This document shows positions 1-8,712 of a DNA stretch of 49,858 nucleotides, piece after piece. This stretch comes from CAZIOH01 sp964540815 (GTDB lineage Bacteria; Myxococcota_A; Polyangia; Fen-1088). The translations under genes were made by a program, and so were the position numbers. The DNA lies in assembly GCA_964540815.1 (NCBI GenBank), contig CAZIOH010000045.1, forward strand, positions 1-49,858, in the 5' to 3' direction. Under the pieces are notes generated by a model. That model saw only the letters and a program-made list of their open reading frames with translations, searched no databases and was not told the origin of the DNA. Position 1 is the first letter of the stretch; each line of letters opens with the position of its first letter.

Positions 1-477
1 CCGCTGGGTGGCATCAACACCCTGTGGCCGCTGTTCGGCATCGCCAACCAGATGCTGGCGGCCATCGCCTTGCTGCTGGCCACCGTGGTGACGGTCAAGC
101 TGAAGCGGGAGCGCTACGTCTGGGTGCCGGGGATCCCGGCGGCCTGGCTGGTCATCTGCACCCTCGCGGCCAGCGGAGAGAAGCTGTGGAACGATTCCAT
201 CAGCTTCACGGGGGCGGCCCGCAGGTACGCGGAGGCGATGGCCGAGGGGAGGCTGCTCGCGCCGGCCAGGTCGCTGGCGGAGATGAAGCAGATCGTGACC
301 AACAATCAGGTCGACATGGCCCTGACGGCCCTCTTCATGGCCCTGGTCATCGCCATGCTTCTGATCTCGCTGCGCGCCATCGTCATCGCCTGGCGGGCCA
401 ATCGTCCCACGGCCCACGAGGAGCCCCACGTCGCGCTCGCGACCGCGGTTCCCGCCACCCTCCGGACCGGCGCATGA
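1..477 (+). CDS. cstA: Carbon starvation protein CstA, C-terminal part (5' end outside window)
   Basis: The frame is open from base 1 and ends at TGA 475-477, giving about 158 residues of a C-terminus. The opening residues PLGGINTLWPLFGIANQMLA match the conserved late transmembrane segment of the CstA/YjiY family, peptide or pyruvate carriers of the inner membrane induced on carbon starvation. Two further hydrophobic segments follow (around VWVPGIPAAWLVICTLA and MALTALFMALVIAMLLI), with a hydrophilic tail. The stop overlaps the start of a YbdD-like gene by 4 bases (ATGA), the usual cstA-ybdD arrangement. The family call is secure; the substrate is not shown by the sequence. Confidence 0.9.
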   Translation, partial: PLGGINTLWPLFGIANQMLAAIALLLATVVTVKLKRERYVWVPGIPAAWLVICTLAASGEKLWNDSISFTGAARRYAEAMAEGRLLAPARSLAEMKQIVTNNQVDMALTALFMALVIAMLLISLRAIVIAWRANRPTAHEEPHVALATAVPATLRTGA

Positions 478-680
478 CCTCCCCGTGGAGCCATCGGTTG
501 CGCGCGCTCTGGAGGGGGATGGTTCAAACCGCGCGCCTGTGCTGTGGGATCCCGGACTACGACGGGTACGTGCGGCATCTGCGGGCGCACCACCCCGATC
601 GCCCCGTTCCGAGCTATGCGGCGTTCTTCCGGGAACGACAGACCGCGCGCTACCGGGGTGGGGCGGGACGGTGCTGTTGA
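474..680 (+). CDS. ybdD: YbdD/YjiX family small protein (CstA partner)
   Basis: This 68-residue protein starts at the ATG that overlaps the cstA stop (ATGA), so translation is probably coupled. It has the family pattern: a basic N-terminus (MTSPWSHRLRALWRGMVQTA), a central CCGIPDYDGYVRHLRAHHPD block, and a following P-x-P-S-Y-A-A-F-F-R-E-R-Q-x-x-R-Y segment. YbdD/YjiX proteins (DUF466) are normally about 65-70 residues and sit directly after cstA/yjiY. They are thought to be needed for the transporter's activity. A longer reading of the same frame upstream is only the shadow of cstA. Confidence 0.87.
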   Translation: MTSPWSHRLRALWRGMVQTARLCCGIPDYDGYVRHLRAHHPDRPVPSYAAFFRERQTARYRGGAGRCC

Positions 681-687
681 CGCCGAA

Positions 688-701
688 CCGCTGCGCAGCG
701 G
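688..701. terminator. Palindrome between convergent genes, likely two-way terminator
   Basis: The 14-base perfect palindrome ccgctgcgcagcgg lies in the 25-base gap between the ybdD stop (680) and the kinase stop (706). It can form a 5-bp stem with a 4-base loop on either strand. There is no T-tract, which is common in very GC-rich genomes, so function is inferred from position. Confidence 0.5.
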
Positions 702-705
702 CTCC

Positions 706-2805
706 TCAGCGCAGATCGCGTCGCTGCCCGGGCGGAAACAGGGCATCCATGATCCGCGCCAGCTCCGAGCGCGTGGACATCGACGCCGCCAGCTCCCGCG
801 CGAACTCCGTCGCCGATGCATATCTGCGGCCCGGCTCGATGGCCAGCGCCCGACGCAGCACCTTGGCGGCGGGCAACGGGAGGTGATCGATCTGCCCGAA
901 CTGCGAGGTGGCCGGACCCGCCGCCGCCCGGAGCAGGCGATTCAAGGTGGTCTCGCCCCGATAGAGGAGCTGTCCGGTGAGGCAATAGAACATCACCAGG
1001 CCGGCGCAGAAGATGTCCGACCGGTGATCGACCGTCTCCCCCCGGGCCTGCTCGGGCGACATGAAGCTGGCGTTGCCCTTGACCATGCCGGCTTCGGTAC
1101 GGCTGACCCGCCGTCCGGCCTTGGCGATCCCGAAGTCCGTCAGCTTGATCTCGCCCTGATACGAGACGAGCACGTTGCCCGGCGAGACGTCGCGGTGAAC
1201 GATCTCGAGGGGCCGTCCGTCCTTGGCGGTCTGCCCATGCGCGTACGCCAGGGCCTCGAGGACCTCGTGGACCACGAAGAAGGCCGGCGCCACGTCCATC
1301 GGGCGGCCGAGCTTCTCGACGTGCATCTGCACGAGCTGTCCGAGATCGCGGCCGTGGATGTACTCGAGCGCCAGAAAGTACTCGCCCCCCGCCTTTCCAA
1401 AGTCGAACACCGGCACGATGTTCGAATGCACCAGGGCAGATTGCAGGCGGGCCTCGTCGATGAACTGGTTGACCGCCTCGCGGCTGCGCGCGAGCTGGGG
1501 GTGCATGCGCTTGACCACGAAGTGCCGCACGAAGTTCTCGGCGCCGCGCGCCACCGCGAAGAAGATCTCGGCCATGCCGCCCTCTCCGATGCGCTCGATG
1601 AGCTCGTACCGGCCCATGCGCAGCGGCTTGCCCGGCATCGGTTCGGTGCCTCCGGCGGCGGCGCCCGGAGAGCTCGGCATGGGCAAGGTGATGGCGCGGG
1701 GTGAAGCTTCCGCTGGCTCGGCGGCAGCCGCGCCCCCATCGGCACCCGGGATCCCGGCCGCTGCGTCTCCCGTGGACGCCGCGGCGGTCGATGCGACGGT
1801 CTGAGCTTCGCTGCGCGCGCCCGGGCGCCGGCGCCGGCGTGGCGCGGCGCTCCCCACCACCCCGACCCCGAGGCTGAGTCCGCCCGCCACCGCCAGCCAG
1901 AGACCGAGCGCCGCGCGCGTCGGGGTGGCTTCCGTCGCGGCAGGCGGCCCGGCGGTGGCCGCCGCACCCATCGATGCCACGACGATGAACAGGCCACCTC
2001 CGTCGATGGGCGTGGCGGCGCCGATCCATCCGGCCCCGAGGGTCAGCGGCGCCCCTCGCTCGTGCCCGACCAGCCCCCCGAGGATCCGGATGGGTTCGCG
2101 CTGGCCGCCAGCCTCGATGAGGCGGCTGCCGTCGGTGAGCCCCACCAGGTCGCCCGTCAGCTCTGCGACCTTCTGTAACATCTTCTCGTCGACCAGCCTG
2201 CCGAGGAGCACGATCGGCGTGGTCTTGGGCTCCGCGGCTTTGTCGCCGGCCTGGTCGCCGGCCTGGTCGCCGCCTGGTCGCCCGGGTTGCCGCGCGGCCT
2301 TCAGCGATACCGGCGCGGTGGCGGCCACGAAGGCCCGGCCTTCGCCGGGCAGGAGCCCGGAGGTCGTGGCCCCGCGCCGGCGCCCCCCCTGTACGAGGTT
2401 GCTCGTCGCCAGATGCCCGGCCCCCGGCCCGACCACCGCCAGGGGAATCTCGGTCAGCACCGCGCTCAGCGGAAACTCCGTGCGGTAGGGCGCCCACCAG
2501 TCCTCGTTGTCGAGCAGGTCCTGGACGGTGGCCTGGTCGGCGCCCATGTTCAGCGCCGCCGTGAGCTCGGGCAGCCGCGCCGCCGCGGCCGCCGCCGGCT
2601 CGAGGGCGCGGGCCTGCGCGCCGAGCGCCTGCTCGACGCGCAGCAGGGACGCGCGTGCCGGCGTCTCGAGATCGACCGCGGCAGGAGCCACCGCAGGCGA
2701 CCGCACCCGCAGCCCGAGCCCCGCGGCCAGCGCCAGGGCGCCCGCCGCGATGCCGAGGTGGCGCCACCCGAGGGGGCGGGCGACGGGCCGGGGTTCAGCG
2801 CTCAT
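706..2805 (-). CDS. Membrane-anchored Ser/Thr protein kinase with N-terminal sensor region
   Basis: This is a 699-residue Hanks-type kinase with inverted architecture. A transmembrane segment at about 15-35 is followed by a roughly 260-residue, probably periplasmic region, a second transmembrane segment at about 298-321, a basic and Ala/Pro-rich linker, and the kinase domain from about 398 to 675. Visible kinase motifs are the glycine loop (RIGEGGMAE, ~405), the ATP lysine (FVVK, K432), the catalytic loop HRDVSPGN (537-544), DFG (557-559) and SPEQ. All key residues are present, so it should be active. The ATG at 2805 was chosen because it overlaps the upstream gene's stop by 11 bases and starts just before the first membrane segment; the frame is open further upstream. 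It is the last gene of a four-gene operon. Most bacterial kinases of this class have the kinase first and the sensor last. Confidence 0.92.
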   Translation of the reverse strand: MSAEPRPVARPLGWRHLGIAAGALALAAGLGLRVRSPAVAPAAVDLETPARASLLRVEQALGAQARALEPAAAAAARLPELTAALNMGADQATVQDLLDNEDWWAPYRTEFPLSAVLTEIPLAVVGPGAGHLATSNLVQGGRRRGATTSGLLPGEGRAFVAATAPVSLKAARQPGRPGGDQAGDQAGDKAAEPKTTPIVLLGRLVDEKMLQKVAELTGDLVGLTDGSRLIEAGGQREPIRILGGLVGHERGAPLTLGAGWIGAATPIDGGGLFIVVASMGAAATAGPPAATEATPTRAALGLWLAVAGGLSLGVGVVGSAAPRRRRRPGARSEAQTVASTAAASTGDAAAGIPGADGGAAAAEPAEASPRAITLPMPSSPGAAAGGTEPMPGKPLRMGRYELIERIGEGGMAEIFFAVARGAENFVRHFVVKRMHPQLARSREAVNQFIDEARLQSALVHSNIVPVFDFGKAGGEYFLALEYIHGRDLGQLVQMHVEKLGRPMDVAPAFFVVHEVLEALAYAHGQTAKDGRPLEIVHRDVSPGNVLVSYQGEIKLTDFGIAKAGRRVSRTEAGMVKGNASFMSPEQARGETVDHRSDIFCAGLVMFYCLTGQLLYRGETTLNRLLRAAAGPATSQFGQIDHLPLPAAKVLRRALAIEPGRRYASATEFARELAASMSTRSELARIMDALFPPGQRRDLR

Positions 2806-3880
2806 ACGAGCCGTACGCGCCTCCCTGCTTGTTGAGATGGACCCGCCTCGCGGGGGCGGCCTCCGACTGGAAGTTGAGGCTGACGCCGCCGGGGCTGACC
2901 TCCACCCGCTGGGACACCGGCTTGAGGTCCGGGCCCCACAGGACGATGCGCTGCGGGCCCACGGGGACTCCGGTGAGCTGGAACGATCCATCCGGGCGCA
3001 CGCGCGTGTACCACCCGTTCGGGGTGACCAGGATGTCGGCCCGCATGCGCGAGTGGATGTTGCAGAAGACCTCCACGTGGCCGGGCTTGAGCATCACCAC
3101 CGGATCGGGCCGGTCGCCGGCCTTGACGGGGCCGAGATCGAAGCCGTCGCCCGGTGTCGGAGAGAAGACGTTGTGCAGGACGCGGTCCGCGTTGGGGAAA
3201 GACACGCGTGTCCCCATCTGCACCGCCGTGACCGCGGGCACGAAGCGCTTCTCGGCCTGCTTCACCTCGACGAGCGGGGCGTGCGCGGCCGCGAGCCTCG
3301 GCCCGTCGAGGTAGACGTAGGCTTCTCCGAGCGCGCCGCCCGTGGTGTGCACCTTGCCCATCACCGGTGCCCGGGTGGCCGCCACCGCGCCCGCCTCTGC
3401 CATCGCGCCTGAGCCGACCCCCTGTCCGGCACCTTGTCCGGCACCTTGGAGTGCGGTGGTCGACCCGGCGCGCCCGGACGGCCCGCCGAGGCCCCCACCC
3501 GGGCCCGTGGGCGCCACCGAGAACGGATCTCCCTGGCCGGGGCCGGCGGAAGGGCCGCCGATCCCCGGGGTCGGGGTCGAGGCCGCCGCCGCGCCCCCTG
3601 CCGGACCGTTCCCGAGCTGCACGTACTTCAACAGGGCGTCGTGCATCTGCATGAGCTGCAAGATCAGCTGGCGCTGCTCCCTCACCTCCTGCCCCAGGCG
3701 GTTGACCTCGGCTTGCAGACGCGCGATGTCTCCCGCCGCGGTGGGCTGCGCGGTCCCCCCGCCCGTCGGGGAGCCCGCCTCCCGGCCGGGGCCCGCGGCG
3801 CGCACTGGCCCGGCCCCGAGGCGCGACCCCGCGAGCAGGATCCCGCTCCAAACCACCAAGTGCCGCCTGACCGTGGTCAT
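2795..3880 (-). CDS. Secreted cupredoxin-like (type 1 copper) protein with coiled coil
   Basis: The product has 361 residues and a signal peptide (MTTVRRHLVVWSGILLAGS). A predicted coiled coil (IARLQAEVNRLGQEVREQRQ, ~50-85) and a long Gly/Pro/Ala-rich stretch follow. The C-terminal half looks like plastocyanin-type proteins of the methylamine-utilisation-like family. It has HNVFS, then EVFCNIHSRM, which supplies the His, Cys, His and Met expected as copper ligands, and ends in a beta-sandwich carboxypeptidase-regulatory-like segment (PDGSFQLTGVPVG). It probably carries electrons or binds copper in the periplasm. The ATG at 3880 is directly before the signal peptide. It lies 11 bases after the barrel gene and overlaps the kinase gene by 11 bases. 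Copper binding is inferred from the motif. Confidence 0.75.
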   Translation of the reverse strand: MTTVRRHLVVWSGILLAGSRLGAGPVRAAGPGREAGSPTGGGTAQPTAAGDIARLQAEVNRLGQEVREQRQLILQLMQMHDALLKYVQLGNGPAGGAAAASTPTPGIGGPSAGPGQGDPFSVAPTGPGGGLGGPSGRAGSTTALQGAGQGAGQGVGSGAMAEAGAVAATRAPVMGKVHTTGGALGEAYVYLDGPRLAAAHAPLVEVKQAEKRFVPAVTAVQMGTRVSFPNADRVLHNVFSPTPGDGFDLGPVKAGDRPDPVVMLKPGHVEVFCNIHSRMRADILVTPNGWYTRVRPDGSFQLTGVPVGPQRIVLWGPDLKPVSQRVEVSPGGVSLNFQSEAAPARRVHLNKQGGAYGSYER

Positions 3881-3891
3881 GTCTGCCCCCT

Positions 3892-5364
3892 TCAATAGCT
3901 CACGACGAGGCTGCTGGTGAACACGTCGTTCCGGACCTGAGGGATCCGACCGTATTCGCCGTTGTGAAGGAGCTCCGTCCGCAAGGCCGCCCAGTACGTC
4001 ATGGTCCAGCGTGCTCCGAGGGTCCCCCTCCAGGACTTGGTGATGTAAGCGCGCTCCGAGCCGAGGGCCACGAAGGCGTCGCGGTACTCGATGCGTCCGA
4101 GCACCCCGAAGGACGGCGTCATGGAGACGTCCGCCTCGAGGAAGCCTCCGCCGTGGAGCTGTAACCGGTACACGTCCTGGGTCGGATCGCCGGCGGCGGC
4201 GCCCTTCAGCCACTCGGCCTTGAGGTCGACCACGCCGATCTCGGCCAGCAGGTCCGGCCCGAAGAACCACATCGGGTGCGCGTTGCTGGTGGTGCGATCC
4301 TGGGCGCCGTAGCTGCCCGAGAAGCCGAGCTCGACCACCAGCGGGACCCCGGCCGCATCCGGGTTCGCGTCGCTCGACGGTGCGGGGAGCCGGACCGAGA
4401 GCCGTCCGCTCGCGGTCTTCCCGGCATTGCTGTCGGTCTCGTCGTAGAAGTGAAAGGCCTCGATGGTGTTCGAGCCGTTGGTGAGCGCCCCCGCCACCAC
4501 GACCTGATCGTCCGAGCCGAGCTTGGTGCGCGCCTTGACCCCGATGGCGGTCCCGGTCGTGTAGCGCGCGATCAGCGACGGGGTGATCCCGAAGCGGCGA
4601 TCGGACTTGCGATCGCGGTATTCGATGCCGAGGACCGAGTCCATCTTGCCCACGAAGAGGGAGGTCCGCTGGGACTCCGTCGGCAACCACTCGATCTGCG
4701 CGAGGTCGACGTCGAACACGTCGCCGAGGGAGAAGTTGCTGCCGGTGCGGGGCGTGAAGTTGATGCTGGCGGTGATGATGGCGGTGGAGATCGGGCGCGC
4801 GGTCAGCCGCAAGTTGAGCTCGTTCACGATGAACCCGGGCGCGCCCCGGGAATGGATGCTGTCGAAGCGGTTCACCCCGGGGGCGTCCCCGAGGTCCGCC
4901 ACCTCGCCACGGGCGTTCACCGCCGGGGCCAGGATGTCTCCGAGGAAGACCCACCCGTACTGTCCATATTCCGGATAGCGGGCGTGGCCGATGTCCTGCA
5001 CGTAGCCGGCTCCGTTGCCCTGGGGCACGAAGAAGCCGAGATCGACGTACCCGCCGAAGGTCAGGACCTGACGGGCGTGCGCCACGAGCTCCTCGTTCTG
5101 GCGGATCTGGGCTTCGACCAGGGCGGGATCGATCCCGCCCTGGTCCACCACCCCGAGCCCCCGGGACGCCGCTGGTTCCCCTTCGAGCTCGCCGGCGGGC
5201 GGGGTATGGGCCGGGGCGCCGGCCTCGGCGGCGCATGGTCGCGCGAAGAGGAGACCCGTGGCGCCGACGAGCACGCCCACCCGGGTCAGGGTCAGGGTCA
5301 GGGCCAGGGCCAAAGCCAAGGGGTGGCGTCTGGCTGGACCGCGGGTGGAGAGCGGCGCGTTCAT
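3892..5364 (-). CDS. Outer-membrane beta-barrel (porin-like) protein
   Basis: This is a 490-residue exported protein with a long hydrophobic signal sequence (LALALALTLTLTRVGVLVGA...) and a probable cleavage after PCAAEA. After about residue 80 it shows the alternating aromatic strands of a large barrel (FGGYVDLGFFVPQGN, FIVNELNLRLTARP, TSLFVGKMDSVLGIEYRDRKSD), and it ends in VVSY with an aromatic last residue, as barrels usually do. It resembles porin-type proteins found beside cytochrome c peroxidases in Myxococcota. Its start overlaps the peroxidase stop (ATGA), so the two are translationally coupled. What it transports or holds is unknown; it may act as a scaffold for the redox partners in the same operon. 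Confidence 0.75.
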   Translation of the reverse strand: MNAPLSTRGPARRHPLALALALTLTLTRVGVLVGATGLLFARPCAAEAGAPAHTPPAGELEGEPAASRGLGVVDQGGIDPALVEAQIRQNEELVAHARQVLTFGGYVDLGFFVPQGNGAGYVQDIGHARYPEYGQYGWVFLGDILAPAVNARGEVADLGDAPGVNRFDSIHSRGAPGFIVNELNLRLTARPISTAIITASINFTPRTGSNFSLGDVFDVDLAQIEWLPTESQRTSLFVGKMDSVLGIEYRDRKSDRRFGITPSLIARYTTGTAIGVKARTKLGSDDQVVVAGALTNGSNTIEAFHFYDETDSNAGKTASGRLSVRLPAPSSDANPDAAGVPLVVELGFSGSYGAQDRTTSNAHPMWFFGPDLLAEIGVVDLKAEWLKGAAAGDPTQDVYRLQLHGGGFLEADVSMTPSFGVLGRIEYRDAFVALGSERAYITKSWRGTLGARWTMTYWAALRTELLHNGEYGRIPQVRNDVFTSSLVVSY

Positions 5365-6959
5365 GGCCGGACCCTTGCCGAAGGCGCGCGGGCCGAGACG
5401 GTCGTGGTCGTGACGATGGCCATGGCGGCGGCGGTCGCGGCTGCGGGGCCCACCGTGCCCTCCGGGAGCGTGGGTGGCTTGGCCGCCACCGCCGGCTGGT
5501 CGCTGGTCAGGCTCTCGAGGAAGGCCACGAGATCGTCGCGATCCTGGCTCGAGAGGTCGAGCGGGAGGAGCTCGCTCCCGGCCCCCTCGGCCTCGGCGTA
5601 GTGCCAGACCACCTCGGACAGGGTGGTGAAGACGCCGTCGTGCATGTACGGAGCGGTCATGGCCACGTCGCGCAGGCTGGGGGTCCGCCAGGCACCCTTG
5701 CAGCGGGGATCGGGCGCCGGGGCGCCGGAGTCCCCCACGAGCTCGCACGGCCCCGGGGTGATACCGCCGCCGGTGCCGCCGTCTGTATCGCTACCTTGGG
5801 GCGCCGAGGCGGGCGCGTCGCCGTAGTCCCGCCGCTGGAACTCCTCCGAGCGCCGCTTGATCGCGCCGGTGTAGGCGCCCCAAGGCAGGCACTTGCCCAC
5901 CACGCCGTCGGTGCCGGTGCAGTCGCAGTCTGGCGTCGCAGGGGCGCCGAGGCAGGTCGCCACCGTGGGAACCACCCCGCCGGCCTGGGCGATCCCGATG
6001 TCATGGAACTTCTGGTCGGAGAAGAGCTGGGTGTTGTGACAGTCGATGCACGAGGCCTTGCCGATGAAGAGCGCCAGCCCGCGCTCGGCCGCCGGATCGA
6101 GCTCGGTCGAGCCCGGGCCGCCCGCCTTGACGTAGCGGTCGAAGGGCGAATCGAGCGTGCGCAGGGTCCGCTCGTAGGCGGCGATGGCCTTCCCGACGTT
6201 GGCCTGGACCTGGGTGACGAAGGTCAGCTGCGTCGGATCGGTTGGTTTGCCGTGGGCGGCGAAGACGGTCGTGTCGGCGAGCGCGCTCGCGGGGGGCAAG
6301 GGACAGCCCGGGGCCGCGTCCCGCGCGCTGCCGTCGGGATTGGTGCAGAACACGGCCGAATACGCGTCGCGATAGAGACTGGCGATGACCCACATGGTGT
6401 TCAGTCGGTCGCCGTTCATCGATATCGGGCTCTCCATGACCTGGGCCGCCTGGGCCCACAACGTGTCGGTGCGTCCGTTCCAGTAGAAGATCGAGAAGAA
6501 CGCCGCGTTCAGGGTCTGCTGGCCATTGACGTCGTACCAGCCCGCGCCGGTCGAGACGTTGCCGGGCAGGGATGTGAAGTCCGAGCCGTACCGGGCGGGA
6601 TCGTGGCAGGTCGCGCACGAGATCGACAGCGGATCGCCCTTGCTCGGGGTGCGTGGGTTGGGCGCGGGACGCCCGAGCGCGTCCTTCCAGGTCGACACGC
6701 CCGACAGGCGTGGATCGAAGTACAGCTGGTGGCCGAGCGCGATGGCGGCGGGGCGATCCTCGTAGGCATTCGACGGATCGGGCGGGGGGGCGGTGTCGGC
6801 GATCCCGGCCAGGCTGGCCACGCGGGACCACGCGTCGTCGGTGAAGAGACACCCGTGCTTCCCACACGCCAGATCGTCGGCCCATTTTCCACATCCGGCG
6901 GCGGCGATCGCCGCCGTCGCGATCTCCACCGCTGCCACCAGACCAAGACCCAGGCGCAT
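5361..6959 (-). CDS. Di-haem cytochrome c peroxidase / MauG-like lipoprotein
   Basis: The product has 532 residues. The N-terminus MRLGLGLVAAVEIATAAIAAAGC is a lipoprotein signal with Cys23. Two c-type haem motifs are present, CATCH (115-119) and CIDCH (304-308), in the context typical of the CcpA/MauG family (QLYFDPRLSG near 78, SISCATCHDP, TPSLRDVAMTAPYMHDGVF near the C-terminus). Such proteins reduce peroxide or carry out long-range oxidation of a partner protein. The family is usually 330-400 residues; extra length comes from Cys-rich inserts after each haem domain and an Ala/Thr-rich tail. ATG 6959 fits the signal peptide; the longer open frame upstream is not protein-like. It is the first gene of the operon down to 706. 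Confidence 0.88.
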   Translation of the reverse strand: MRLGLGLVAAVEIATAAIAAAGCGKWADDLACGKHGCLFTDDAWSRVASLAGIADTAPPPDPSNAYEDRPAAIALGHQLYFDPRLSGVSTWKDALGRPAPNPRTPSKGDPLSISCATCHDPARYGSDFTSLPGNVSTGAGWYDVNGQQTLNAAFFSIFYWNGRTDTLWAQAAQVMESPISMNGDRLNTMWVIASLYRDAYSAVFCTNPDGSARDAAPGCPLPPASALADTTVFAAHGKPTDPTQLTFVTQVQANVGKAIAAYERTLRTLDSPFDRYVKAGGPGSTELDPAAERGLALFIGKASCIDCHNTQLFSDQKFHDIGIAQAGGVVPTVATCLGAPATPDCDCTGTDGVVGKCLPWGAYTGAIKRRSEEFQRRDYGDAPASAPQGSDTDGGTGGGITPGPCELVGDSGAPAPDPRCKGAWRTPSLRDVAMTAPYMHDGVFTTLSEVVWHYAEAEGAGSELLPLDLSSQDRDDLVAFLESLTSDQPAVAAKPPTLPEGTVGPAAATAAAMAIVTTTTVSARAPSARVRP

Positions 6960-7304
6960 GACCCGCCGCCACTTTACTCGACGCGGCTCCGGATGGGGAG
7001 CGCCGAGAGCGTGCCAGTGTCGGCGCTGCCACCGTCGGTGGCGGCCTGGACGAAAACGCGCGCCTGCTCGGCAAGGGGAGGGCCTCGGGCCTCGGACGTT
7101 ATGCGAGGTCAGAGAGATCGCGCGCACGGCTGTTCGTGAGCCGAGTTCCATGCTGCGGGAAGCCAGTCGGCACCCCTCGGTCCCAGGTGGCCCCCCACCG
7201 GGACCCAAATGTGAGCTGGTTTGGTGGGCGGCGTCACTGAGGTAGACGCGTATCCACGCCGGATGCTGCCCCGAGCTCGGCCAGGCCACAGGAGGAATCT
7301 TCAC
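6960..7304. promoter_or_regulatory. Divergent intergenic region between peroxidase operon and esterase gene
   Basis: These 345 bases lie between two divergent starts and should hold both promoters. I see no convincing -35/-10 pair. Just before the esterase ATG is a near-perfect ribosome binding site, caggagga at 7289-7296, spaced 8 bases from the start. No small gene with plausible composition was found here. Confidence 0.45.
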
Positions 7305-8651
7305 ATGCGCCATCAGATCCCAGGGATTCTCGTGATGACGGGCGTGGCGGGCGCCGCGCTGCTCGGCGCCTGTGGATCGAGTCCAAGCACGGTCATTCCG
7401 GGCGGCACCGGCGGAAGCTCCTTCACCGGCAGCGGAGGGGCGACGGCCAGCAGCTCGGGGGGCGTGACGGGCCAGGCCCCTGGCACGGGCGGGGCACCCT
7501 CGACGGGCACGGGCGGTGGCAGCGGGACGGGGACCGGAGGGACCGCAGCGGGAAACACGGGAGGCAGCCCGGGCGTCTCGAGCGGAGGGAGCCCAGGCGT
7601 CGGCACCGGGGGGAGCTCGGGCGGGGGCGGCACGGGCGGCGGCACGACGGCCAGCGGAGGCTCGGGGGTGGCAGGCGGTTCAGGCTCGGGGACGGCCGGC
7701 ACGAGCGGCGGCACCGGACCCCTCGGCGACATCACCAAGGTCGTGCCCACCATGGGCTGCGGGATGGATCCCGGGCAGGCGCTCGGCATGACCGTGAAGT
7801 ACTCGATCGCGACGATGGGAACCAAGAGCGCCATGTGCGCCGACAGCGTGTGCACCCCCTGGATGTACTCGCGCGACTACTTCATCACGCTTCCCGCCAG
7901 CTACGACAAGAGCAAGGCGTACCCGCTGGTCCTCGAGGGGCCCGGCTGCGGGGCCGTGGGCACCAACGTCTACCCCCTCACGTTCAACGGCAACCCCAAC
8001 GTGAACAACACGGTGATCCGGGTGGGCCTGTCTCCGCCCCCCAACGCCATCGGGCACTCGACCAATCCCGGCGAGGGCTGCTTCGACGACAAGGAGGGCG
8101 ACGACTCGGTCGACTGGACCTTCTACCAGAACCTCTACGACAAGCTGGCGGGGACGCTCTGCTTCGACAGGAACCGGGTCTTCTCGGTGGGCAACAGCAG
8201 CGGCTCGTGGTTCTCGAACGAGCTCGGGTGCAAGTTCGCGGGCGATCCGACCCGCCCCGTCCGCGGTGTCATGCCGAACACCGGCGGCTTGCCCACCGAC
8301 GCGAGGTACGTACCGACCTGTACGACCAGCCCCATGGCGGGCATGTGGGTGCACGAGTTGGGTGACACCACCAATCCGTTCACGGGCAACAAGGTCGCGA
8401 TCGCGCGCGCCATGAAGGTGAACGGTTGCACCATCGGGACCGGATACGACGACACCATGTTCACGAACTTCCCCATCGGGGGAGGCAACCCCGACACCAC
8501 CTGCAAGAAGATCATGGGTTGTCCCGATCTCTACCCCCTCGTGGTGTGCGCCCTCCCGGGCAACGCCCACGGCAGCCACGACAACGTGACCAACCCGGGC
8601 TTCTCCACCTTCCTGACCCTCTTCCAGACACCCCCGCTCCTCACCCCGTAG
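7305..8651 (+). CDS. Secreted esterase lipoprotein (feruloyl esterase / PHB depolymerase-like) with Gly/Ser/Thr linker
   Basis: This 448-residue lipoprotein has a signal peptide ending in LLGAC and then about 115 residues of Gly, Ser and Thr (to ~135). The catalytic part resembles polyhydroxybutyrate depolymerase and feruloyl esterase proteins of the alpha/beta hydrolase fold: RDYFITLPASYDKSKAYPLV, then FSVGNSSGSWFSNE with a G-x-S-x-G elbow (Ser298), then a candidate Asp in HELGDTTNPF and a candidate His near the end (AHGSHDN). Paired cysteines suggest disulfides in an extracellular enzyme. The ATG at 7305 has a strong Shine-Dalgarno site. It probably degrades a plant or storage polymer outside the cell; the exact substrate cannot be read from sequence. 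Confidence 0.85.
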   Translation: MRHQIPGILVMTGVAGAALLGACGSSPSTVIPGGTGGSSFTGSGGATASSSGGVTGQAPGTGGAPSTGTGGGSGTGTGGTAAGNTGGSPGVSSGGSPGVGTGGSSGGGGTGGGTTASGGSGVAGGSGSGTAGTSGGTGPLGDITKVVPTMGCGMDPGQALGMTVKYSIATMGTKSAMCADSVCTPWMYSRDYFITLPASYDKSKAYPLVLEGPGCGAVGTNVYPLTFNGNPNVNNTVIRVGLSPPPNAIGHSTNPGEGCFDDKEGDDSVDWTFYQNLYDKLAGTLCFDRNRVFSVGNSSGSWFSNELGCKFAGDPTRPVRGVMPNTGGLPTDARYVPTCTTSPMAGMWVHELGDTTNPFTGNKVAIARAMKVNGCTIGTGYDDTMFTNFPIGGGNPDTTCKKIMGCPDLYPLVVCALPGNAHGSHDNVTNPGFSTFLTLFQTPPLLTP

Positions 8652-8672
8652 GGACGCCGGCTCCGCCTCCGC

Positions 8673-8709
8673 TCCGCCTCGGACTCGGACTCGGAGCCCG
8701 CGAGGCGGA
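8673..8709. terminator. Hairpin between convergent esterase and TolC remnant
   Basis: The sequences tccgcctcg (8673-8681) and cgaggcgga (8701-8709) form a perfect 9-bp stem with a 19-base loop. They fill the 61-base gap between the esterase stop and the stop of the TolC-like remnant. No T-tract follows on either strand. Confidence 0.5.
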
Positions 8710-8712
8710 CGG

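Noticed and set aside
650..2767. A 705-residue open frame overlapping the kinase gene
   Set aside because: It is out of frame with the kinase, rich in Arg/Gly/Ala with no domain, and is the typical shadow frame of a GC-rich gene.
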